A stretch of 64,000 bases of DNA from Whitmania pigra (lineage: Eukaryota > Annelida > Clitellata > Hirudinida > Haemopidae). A program made the translations under genes and the position numbers. This document shows positions 47,501 to 59,500 of this stretch, piece after piece. The stretch covers positions 1,700,001 to 1,764,000 of the forward strand of contig JAJTWR010000329.1 of assembly GCA_021613335.1 (NCBI GenBank), in the 5' to 3' direction. Below the pieces are notes generated by a model. It did no database searches and was not told the origin of the DNA. It was given only the letters and a program-made list of their open reading frames with translations. Every line of letters begins with the position of its first letter. Position 1 is the first letter of the stretch.

Positions 47501-50500
47501 TGAAACGACTCCAAACAACTTCAAAGTTGATTTCACTCCAAACGTTGCAGGCAAGATGATAAGTTGTAGACATGTATCCAGTCCTTATGAAATTTTTTTT
47601 TTTTGTTTTGTTTAGGAGACCACAGAATCGATATAAACTATTTTGGATTGGCCTTGTCTGGGAGTCCATACGTTTGTAAAGCGTGGGATTCCAGTAAAGT
47701 TATTGTTTCCAATGTAAGATCGGGACGCGTTGGAGTGTCGAATGTGTTCAACGGTAAGTTTTATGGGTTTAAGCATATAGAAGTATTATTGATTAATACA
47801 ATTATCTCTTTAAGGTTCGAAAAACAAATTCTCTTCATTCCTTAATATCTATAATTTTAGTGGACGCAAACGACGCCGGGGAAGGCACAATGGAGATCGG
47901 AATTACGAGTCCCTCTGGTCAAAACATCCACAACAACGTTGTGCCCACCGGTGCTGGAAAGTTTGAAGTATCGAACATCCCACAGGAAGCTGGTCAATAC
48001 AAGATCACCGTCACGTTTAATAAGGAGAACGTTCCAGGTTTGTTTATTTTAAGTGGATGTAATATTACTTACGGTAATAATACAACTAATTTGTTACTAA
48101 CTTAATAAATTTTATGGTTATATAGATAAATATACCGTTGAAATATTAATAATAATTATTATGTATAATTAATCAGGAAGCCCCTTTAGTTTCCTGGCTA
48201 CAGACCTGAACAAGGTGACAGTGCGTGGCGATGGATTGGGTGTTGTAAAACGAGGAGTTCCAACTTCGTTCACTGTGTTTGCACCTGTTGCCCAGCAGCA
48301 TGACATCGGCGTGACCGTTATCGGTTTGTTGATTTATTTTAGACTCTTCTAATAAACGCTTACTTCTTGATGCTTTTCTTAATCATTTAAGGATATTTGT
48401 TATAAATTTAATTTATTTTCAGTTGATTCCTCACTCGAAGTGTTGTTAATTAAATGTAACACTAGTTTTTTTGTGACTTTTAAGGTCCAGATAATAACGA
48501 GGTGGTCACCAGGATCACTGAAACAAATGCAAATACATTCAGGGTTGAATATACCCCTATAACTATCGGTATGAACATTGCTTGTTATTGGAAAACCAAT
48601 AATAATTGTTAATAAAATTCTCATTTTTTCAGGTTTGCACAACGTTAATGTGCTCTACTTTGGCCAAAATGTGCCTTCATCACCATTCCCTGTCAGAGTT
48701 TGGGATCCATCAACAGCCAGACTTAACGTTCCTCCTTTCTGCAAAGTTGGAAAACAAAGTTCACTGCAGGGTAAAAGGATTAATAATTGCAAACAACTTT
48801 TACAGATTATTTACATTTTTGGACAATTGATGGTAAACCAAGTTTTAATAGAGCATTAAAAATTACTTTAACGAAATGAATTTTTTCTTAAAAATTGAAA
48901 AATAAAGTATGTCCCTGAAGATAGCAAACTCATAGTACCACTATGTACAGACGCTAAAATACATTGCATGACTTTTAGTGGATGCCAAGGCTTCAGGAGA
49001 TGGAAACTTAGACGTGAACATCATCCAACCATCGGGCAGACCTTTGCTCAACAACGTTTCCTCTCGTGGCAGTGGCACATACGAAGTAGTTTTCGTAACA
49101 ACTGAACCCGGAACTCACAGAGTAACAGCTTCACTCAACGGCGAAAGCATCAATGGTTTGTAGTTTCATTCAAAGGGCAATCTTTGATCTTAGTTGACGA
49201 TAGTGTTGCAGAAAAAAAAACACATTACGTGAGACGTTAATGAACATTTACAGGTAGTCCAAGCACGTTCATATCAATCGACCCATCCAAGGTCAACATT
49301 CGCGGAGATGGCTTGGGAGTGGTTCCATGCCAAAAACCTGCTTCATTCACTTTCAGGGCTCCTGCAGCTTCGTACAACGACATCGGGGTTAAAATCACAG
49401 GTGGGATTTCTTGTTTTATGCCATTCTTAGTGTTGCATAACTAAAGTGAAACGATATCATTTTAGGGCCTGATTATAAAGACGTTACACACAGACTCATT
49501 GAAAACGGAGACCAATTTAATGTGGAGTACATCCCCCAGAAAGCAGGTTTGCTGAAATAATTTTATCTTTCTTTATTTTATATATTATTGTAGCACGAGA
49601 TTCATATTCCTTGTAGGGGATTACACGATTGAAGTTTCTTATTTTGGAGAAAATATCCAGGGCAGTCCTTTTATAAGCAAAGCTTTTGATCCTTCCATGG
49701 CCCATCTGTCCACCGTCCAATCAGCTTCGATTGCCAGAACGGCGCACTTCAATGGTATGTTATAATCATTTGACGACGACGGCGACGACAACGACGACAA
49801 CAACAATACGATGTTAATAATGATGATAATAATAATAACAAGGATAATGATGATAATAATGATTAACAACCATCCATTACTTGCCCAGTAAACACCTCGA
49901 ATGCGGGCGTGGGGTCTCTCGAAGTGTACGTCACAGTTCACGGAGCAATCGTCCCCGCCACCATAAAAGGGTTGGGAGGAGGATCGTTCGATGTCGGCTT
50001 CACACCTCAAGTGGCTGACATTCACAATGTTTCCGTGAAACTCAACGGAATTGAACTTCCAGGTTCGATATTCTCAGCCAATGATTGAACCGGACCACTT
50101 AAAACGGAGAACCTCTACGACGACGACGATGATGATGATGATGATGATTAACTTTATGTTACAGGGAGCCCCTTCGACGTCTACGTGACCGATGGATCGA
50201 GGGCCACTGCTTCTGGACCTGGTCTTGAACTGGCCAAATCGAACATTCCTACCTCATTCAACGTCATCACCAACAATCCTCCTTCCAAAGATTCCACTCT
50301 CGAAGTTATCATCAATGGTCGGTAATTGAATAAATGGTTTAATTTATTAATTAATAATTTAATTTTATCTAGGCTTTAATATCTTATTATAAATCTACGT
50401 GTATCTTATTATATTTGTGTCGGTGATTAATTTTAACTTTACTTTAGTTATATAAGGTTTTGGTCGTGTTTTTTAAAACGTATTCATTGGGAATAATATT

Positions 50501-53500
50501 TTATTTTGATTCATTGAAGATGCCAGAGGTCACATCATTCCATCTCAGGTGATGGCAACAAGTTCAAACGGCTATCGAGTTGATTACACTCCTCGTGAAC
50601 CTGGTTAGTTTACTTTTAAGCATTTTTAATAAATTTTTTGTTTTTATGTTAAATGTTAAAATGGTCAATTAAATATTAACAATCATGACAAAAGTTTGAG
50701 ATGGAAGCAAATCTCAAAACTCTTAAGAATTAATTAAAGAAAATAATATCAGTTATGGATGAATATTTACATATATAACTTGCACCGATTAGACTTAACT
50801 CTGATAATATATTAACTGTAAATAGTTAACAGTATTATGATAGTAACTATAAATAATAGTTATAATAATTATAAATAGATACTGTACTCTGATAACTTCA
50901 CCTCTGACTAATAGGTCTACACAGAATCAGTGTGAAATATGCTGGATCAGGAATTCAAGGAAGCCCTTTCACAGTGAACGTGTTTGATCCAACGCTAGTT
51001 AGGTTGGGTCACATTCCAATGGGCGTCGTCGGTAAACCGGTTTCATTTGAAGGTTCGAACTCGATTTTTGAACATTATTCTTTATTGCCAGATAAATGCA
51101 TTGTAAAATGGAACCATTTAAGATCATTTAAAATAATTAAAATTATTTGGCTGATTATTAAAGTTATTTAGTTGATTATTAAAATTATTTAGTTGATGCA
51201 ACAAGATGTGGCTATCCGAATGCCCCCCTGAATGTTGACGTCAGAGGTCAAAGAACCAAACCGAGCGCACAGATCACATCAGCACATGGCATTTACACTG
51301 TGACGTTTCTTGCATCGGAGAATGTTCCCCATACAGTCAACGTAAACTATGCAGGAGAAGCGGTCCTTGGTAATTGTTATCTGATAAATATAAGAGATAA
51401 TAGTAATAATATTAATAAATAATAATAATAATAACATTTGTAAAGTCATTTTTATGAAAGTAAAGTAAAATTCTCATTCAGGATCACCAGCAACGGTAGA
51501 ATTTCTCGATCCACAGAGCATGTACGTCCATTGGGATTCAGTAAAATACAAACCTATAAACATCCCTGTGGCATTTGAACTTGAAATGGGAGACAACAAC
51601 AAAGCTGCTCTGACGTCAGTAGATGACGATGCAGTCACGTGCAGAGTTAAAGGTCTGTTTTATAATAATGTCAACAAATGATCGCAGTGGTTATAAATAT
51701 TTTAATGAACATAGTTTTAATATTTATATTAATTATAAAACACAGTAGCAATAAATTTAGCATGATAATTATTCACAATAACATATGATTGCGAATTTGT
51801 ATTACTGGATGTTCTATCAGGAAGTTGTGTATTAATTTTTATTTCAAAAAAAAAAAAAAACTTCGGTATCATCGAATATCCTTCTAACTGCCATGGTCAT
51901 TTATGATATTTGATACTTTTTTTTCAGACGCCTCAGGAAGGAACGTTCCTTGTCGAGTGAAGAGAAGCTCAAGATCCTTCAACATTGAGTTTCTACCAGT
52001 ATCCACTGGATCGCACTTAATTGAGGTCTATTATGGAAATACAATAGTTCCCGGGACTCCACATACCTGTTTCGTGTATGATGCCAGTCGAGTTGCTGTA
52101 ACCAATCTGACCAATCAGAATCACGTTGGCATGGAAGCAGGATTCGATGTTGACACGAGCAGGGCTGGTCAAGGGAATGTTGACGTTCACGTCGATTGTT
52201 CAGGTACCGAAGTGCTCACTCATGCAAGGCAGGTATCGGCCAACGTCACCAGATATACCTTTGTTCCTGTGGTGGCCCAAGTTCACATGGCAACAATCAA
52301 GTTCAATTCTGATAATGTCCCAGGTTTATTTTTAAGTTTCCTTTGTTTTTGGCTTCCACTAGAAATTTTAAATTAATTTTTTAATTTCATATAAAATTCA
52401 ATTTTATCCGTTTAGGTTCTCCATTCCCGTTTCAAGTGATGAATCCTGCTGATCAGTTGAGATTGCTGCCAATGTCAGGAGAAGGCTCGGTGCCGGTTGG
52501 ACAACCCGTTGTGGCCCTCCTGAGCAGCGAAAAACTCATTGTGGATCCATCTCAAGTCAAAGCTGAAGCTAAAAGTTTGTCCTGGTTTCAATTAAATAAT
52601 TCTTTAACTTATCAAATGATGCTCGTACATGTGCTGATGTTATGTTAAAAATAATGATTAAAATAGCAAAAGTAAAGAATCTTCTTTTATAGACTTAAAT
52701 GGTGAGGTGCAAACCGTGAACATCTCCAATGATTTGGATGGTTCGACCAAACTCGTCTACATTGCTAAAACTACAGGTACAATAATTGCCAAAATTAGCG
52801 TAAAAAGATTTGAGTAGTAAAGCACATTAAAAGTATTGAATATATTCTTAATAATTCATAATGGTTTCAACCATTACCAAGGAACTTACAAACTTGGCGT
52901 CTCTTATTCTGGCCGACCAATTACGGGCAGTCCCCTCCTGACTGATGTATTTGATCCAAGTCTTGTTGTCATCAATGCCTCAAAGACAGGTGTGGTTGAC
53001 CAATCTCTTTCATTCGAAGGTGAGTTTCAAATAATTTCAATGAGTTCTTTCCAGAAAATGAATTAAACTAACATTCTTTTAAAATTAGTTTTGATCACCG
53101 GAGCTGGAAAGGCTGTGCTGGAAGTGGAAGTACTTGATAGTAAAGATTCGCCTGTTTCAGTATCAAAGCAGACTCTCTCAAACGGTCAGAGAATTACTTA
53201 CACTCCACGAATAGCTGGCTTGCATACGATTAATGTTCTCTATGGAGGCTTGAGAGTACCAGGTTAGTTTCACAATCAGTTATAATTGTTAATTGAATAA
53301 TTAGTTGGTTATTCATTGTAATATTCATATGTCATTGTATGGCCATCGTTGTTGTAATAATCAATCACTTTTCTTCTTTATCAACTGCTAGGCACACCTG
53401 TACATCAACAGATAGGTGATGATTTCATGCCCATCGCTCATGGAGATGGCCTCTTGGCAGGAATTGAAGGCAAGCTGACAAATTTTGTCGTTGAAACAAA

Positions 53501-56500
53501 AGGCAATCATGGAAAACTGGACGTGACAGTAAAAGGTATCTTTGTGTGATTTTTATTTTGTTATTTATGTTTAATTAACTAGTTAAAGAAGAATATTAAT
53601 CTCTGATTTGTACGAAGGACCAAACACTTTGGCAATCGTGAACATCGATGAAGATCAGGCTAGTAAGGTCACTCGAGTTTCTTACATCCCCATTGAAACT
53701 GGCCTCTACCTTATCACTATTCTATGGAATGGCAAGGAAATCACTGGTAAGTTTTACATTTTAAGTAGGTTTAAATTCCAATTGAAACTTACATGAAGCC
53801 CGTACATTTTGCAGGCAGTCCGTTCACAGCCAAAGTGACGTCTCCGGCCAAAGTGAAGGTGATAGGAGGATGGGATGGACTTTTGGATCACAACTGCAGG
53901 ATCCCTCTGATGGTCAATGAGAGGAAATGTTTTGATGTTGATTGCTCAGAGGCTGGACCAGGTGGGATTCTTTGAAAATGACTTGTCGTCGGTGAAATGG
54001 TATTTTTTTAAAGATATTTTTTAAATTAAATATTCATTCAGGCGATTTGAGAATTAATTTGGTTGGTCCTGATGGAATAGTTCCTACCAACATCTCTGAG
54101 AATGGAAATGGAAGATACAAAGTAGACTTCGTCCCCGGCGTGGAAGGTTTTACTTGTCATTTCCTTAGTAATCATTTATATTATATTACTGAATGTTATT
54201 GCTCCAAACCAGGCGACTACAGCATGAAAATGTATTACGACGATGCTCCTCTTGAGTATTTTCCAATCAATGGCACTGCTGTGAGGTTCTTTATCAACCA
54301 ACAGCTTCCTTCTCAGTGCCCCGCACCTCCTCCTGTTCCTACCTCGCCCCCCAGAAAATGTTCTGCATCTGGACTAGGTCTCTCCGTTGCACATATCAAC
54401 GAAATAGCCGAGTTCTACGTTCTTAGTGGATCTCCATCAGGTAGATTAAAACAGAAAATATGCTTTCACAGCAGAGTCAAATAATGCGGTCTTTGACCTA
54501 AGAGTGTAATTGTAATCGTACATCATTTATATAGCGCCATATGCATAGCGTCAAAGGCGCTTCTTTTAACCATTTATATAGCGCTCCTTCACAAGGGACG
54601 TGCAGGCTGGGTTTCGAACACAACATATTACGAACGTGTAACCCATTGGGCCAAACTGCAACGACAACGTCGTTGATAATTTAACGAGAGTGAAATTATT
54701 TGACACTTATGTAATTACATAATGTAACTTGTACTGATTATGATGCTCAGAAAATGTTAGGGCCAAGATCATTGGCCCGGACAGCGAAGTACCTGTTACA
54801 CCTGTCAACTCATACAGTGATTTCAACCTTCACAAGTTCTTTTATACTCCTCAAAAGCCAGGTGAGTTGATGATGATCAGTCAATTACAATAATTATAAG
54901 AATTAAAAAATCACATTTATTTATTAAATTTTATTATTTTCAACAAACTAAGCGTCAATCGTGAATTTTTAATTGTCAACAAGCCCAAATGAAGAAATAA
55001 AATTAATGTACCGAAGAATAACTTTGGCAATCACTCTTTAAATTTCCATAGGTCCTTATTTCATTTACATCACTTGCAATGGAAACCTGATCGAAGGATC
55101 TCCGTTCAAAGTCATGGTGGCACCGGAATTCGTATCTAAACCAACACTCGTTCAGCCCGATCAACCCAAACTTCCAAAGGTAGACGAATGTTCCACACTC
55201 GTCATTGGACTCGGAAAGAGTGAAGCCATCATTAATAAAGTCGCCGAGTTCATCATCGATGGTGCCCTACAGGAGCCGGTGATAAATATGGTCGGCCCAA
55301 ATGGCAATGTTGTTGTGCAGTCAACAAAGGTTGCAAATTCAAGATACCTCTGTTCCTACATACCTTCAACACCTGGCATCTATCTCTTGAGCGTTGTCAC
55401 GGGGGGCATAAATGTCTGTGGATCTCCATTCAGAGTGAAGGTCACAGGCGAAAATCTTGCGCCCCCTCCCGAGCCCTGCGGTAAGAACCTGGTGGCCTCT
55501 GGACCGGGATTAGGAACCGTGTACGAACAAACATTGTCCGAGTTCATCATTGAAGGAAGATCTGCAGGTAAACATGCATGGGTTTACTATAATAATTGTA
55601 TCGTTACTATTAATCACAACAAATACAGAAATGAGACTTCTAAAATCTTTATATTAAATATATAAAGATATACCAAGAGTTATCATGGTCGGTACTGATG
55701 GTGAAGTTCCAGTTCAATGCGTCAGAGTTGACGATACGCACTTCCGATGTACCTACACAGCTCTGAAAGCTGGTTAGGAAATAATGCTACTTTCACAGTT
55801 TTTTTAATTATTCACTAATAGTTAAATGCTTTCATAACTAATTGTTTATTCAGGTGTATACCTGGTCAGCGTGCTATGCGGAGGAGTGAACATCATTGGT
55901 TCGCCTTACAAAGTTACCGTTTTGCCCCAAGCAGTTCCTCTTCCTACTTGCGCTGCTGTGGCAGTTGGAGAGGGTCTCATATCGGTGTCGAGGAACAAAA
56001 GGGCAGAGTTTGTCGTCGATGGAGTTTTTTCAGGTTTTTTTCCAGAAAACAGATTGTTTTGTTTCGTGAATATTTTATAATAATTTTTTTTTGTCATACA
56101 TAGTAGTAGTGACTTTATATACTGAATTTCAGACGTTATTTGATTGGCTTTCAGGTGCACCGGTGGTTGATTGCAGAGGACCCACGGGTCCAGTGAGAGT
56201 TGTCACTACAAGGGAGTCAGAATCAAGATATAAATGCGTTTTTTATCCACCTGTTGCAGGTAATTTGTTATATTAATAATTTTTTATAATTATCAAAATA
56301 TGCATTAAATCATTTTATTTTCCGATCAAAGGAATGTACTCCATAGCCATTGCTGTCGGAGGGATACCAGTTTGTGGTTCTCCTTTCACTGTCAACGTGA
56401 CAGAAGAGGCTGAACAGTGCTTCCCTGATAGGGTGCTTGTCATTGGACCAGGCATCAGTGGCGGAGTTGTAAACAGCCAATCTGAATTCATTATTGATGG

Positions 56501-56564
56501 CTCTGCTGCGGGAGATAATTGTGAGCGTTGAATTAAGCCGTTGCATCCAATCATATATCGTAGT

Positions 56565-56598
<34 letters not shown>

Positions 56599-59500
56599 AT
56601 GGTATCCCAAACTTTATATTTCTGACTTTTGAACTTATGACCTTGCAGTCCAACCACAAGTGCAACTGGTTGATCCGAGAGGATTTGCTGTCCCGATGAA
56701 TATTTCTCACATTTTCCCCTCAATATTCAGGTGCTCATACATCCCTGTTGTCACGGGTGAGTCTAATATTAAACTATATTTTAATTTTTACGTTTTACAT
56801 AATTAATTTTTAATTCATAATTAATTACAATTAAAATCTGTTCCACATCAAGGGCGCTACACGTTGAACATCAGCCTCTGTGACAATCAAATTGCTGGAT
56901 CTCCATTTGCCATTGACGTGGTGGACCTAGCGACTCCACCAAAATGTGACGCCTCTAAAGTTATTGCTGTGGGTTCAGGACTTTCAGAAGCCCAACTGGG
57001 AAAACTTGCAGAATTCATTGTCGATGGGTGTTCTGATTGTAAGCGTCTGTGTCTATGTCTGATAAATTAACACTTTTCCATTTGCACATCTGGATGTTAT
57101 CATGTATTTTATTAGATTTTATAGTTAAATATGCTATTATTTATATAATATTTATATAATAAGAATTTACGAGAAAATTTGAAATTCAATTTTACGTCGC
57201 AGCTCAACTTTCCATACAAATGTACGGCTCCACTCAGGATATACCCGTTCAAATCTCCAAAATTGTCGATGGAAGATTCAAGTGTTCGTACATACCTAAC
57301 ACTCCAGGTTAGTTTCGTTTTGTCATCCCTCGTAATTCCATCAGTTAAGCACTTATCTGATGTCTTCTTATATTTTATAGGAATGTACATGCTTCTCATA
57401 ACGTGTTGTGGCATGCAAATTCCCGGTTCCCCGTACAAGGTAAACGTGCAGTCAACTGAGACGGAATTCCTACCAGTGATAGTTCAGAGACCTTATGCTT
57501 ATGGGCAAGGTCTAAGTTTGGCTCAAGCGGGACAGGTTGCCAAATTCACCTTGGAGGGCGTTCCATGTCGGTTGAATGTCATTGAGTTACGATTTGTTGG
57601 TTATTTCTTACATGTCGGTTATTTATTTTATCAGGCAACCCGAATATTACGATGGTTGGTGCAGCTGGGGAAGTGAATGTCAAGGCTGAACCTGTAGGGG
57701 TAGGAGTATACCAATGCTCGTACATTCCAGAAGCATGCGGTGAATCATTAGAATTTATTTTCTTTACTTCTGAGAATCAATTCATTAAGACATACAAAAT
57801 CAATGTCGCTCTTAATAACGGGGTTTTGTATATTTTTGATACAGGAATCTATTTGATGAGTGTTGCATGTGGCGACATGCAGGCACTTGGTTCTCCATAC
57901 AAAGTAGTTGTTGGATGTTTGGAACCCCCGCCTCTCCCACCTCCTGTTAAGTGTGCAGTTGCAATTGGACCTGGACTTACCGAGGCTTCCTTAAATAAAG
58001 TTGCCGAATTCCTGATTGATGGTTCATGCGGTAATATTATATATTATTGCCAAGACGCTAAAAGCAGAATCTGTTTTACTGCAACTTAATATGTGTTGTC
58101 AGATGCGCCAGAAATTAAAATGACAGGATTGTCAGAGGATGTAGATGTCAAATCAGTCTCCATTGGTACATCCAGATACAAATGTAGCTATGTCCCAAAA
58201 ACGCCAGGTGAGACAGTTTTTAAGGAAATTTTGCTAGAAATTGTTATTGTTCTTCCAAAATAAAATTGTAATCGTTCTTAATCTTACAGGCGTTTATCTC
58301 TTGAGTATTTCATGTGGAGGGTGTCAGGTAGCAGGATCACCCTTCAAGGTGGTAGTGCCCGAAGCATTGAAGGTACCCGAAACCCCGCACGATTCAACTT
58401 CAAAGGCCATCGTGGCCATTGGATCTGGATTGAATATGGCATGCGTCAATCAAATCGCAGAGTTTATCATTGATGGAGCACCAGCAGGTTGTTCTCGACA
58501 CAACTGATTTGAAATGTAGAAAGTAGTCGGTTGAAAATAAGATGTTTAAATTTAATTGTGGTTCTTCGTTTGTCTTAGGATGTCTTCAGGTTCAAATGGC
58601 GGGAGCAGGAGGGGAAGTTTTGGTGAGAACTCTGGACATTGGTAGTGGAAGATATCTGTGCTCTTACATGCCCCACCTCCCAGGTTTCATTGAATTGAAT
58701 TTAGCGAGAATATATTTTTATTATCGATGGGATAAATATTTCAATAGGTTATATTTAAAAATGAAATAAAAGGCTGTTACAACAAAAGCTGATTAATAAC
58801 TTCATTAATGATGTTAAATTGAAGAAATAAAATTTACGCTTTCACAAATATATTTTAACTCTTCATTACATACCATTACAAAAGGCACGAGAATTAAATG
58901 ACCGTTAAACTTTCAGGCGAATATCAACTGAGCATACTTTGCAACAACCAACACATTCGGGGATCACCTTTCAAGATAACTGTACCTGGTGAACCATCAC
59001 CACAAGAACAAATTCATCAGTTACTCATAATAAATTCTGAACCAGATGTTCCTGTTGCTATCGGCAGTGGACTTGTTACTGCCAAACTTAATGAAGTTTC
59101 AGAATTTTTAGTAGACGGATGCTGTGACAGTCAACCAAAAATACTGCTTACTGGAGTGTCTGGAAATGTTCCGGTGACTGTGGCTAACCTTGGAAATGGA
59201 AGATTCAAATGTTCTTATCGACCTGAGAAACCAGGTATTTCTTGACTAACTTCGTTCACTTCTTCCTTTCTCAAATTTATTCTAAAAAAAGTACCGTTCA
59301 AAATTTATTAATCACTTTGAATTGCTGTTATCATAACCATTTGCATATTACAGGTGTTTACCTGTTGAACATAAGTTGCAATGGAATTCAAATAGAGGGC
59401 TCGCCGTTCAGAATTATTGTAGACGAAAAACCTGTCACTACACAGCCAAGTATTGTACAACCAAGCATTCCCGTTGCCCAACCTGTTCCATTGATTCCTG

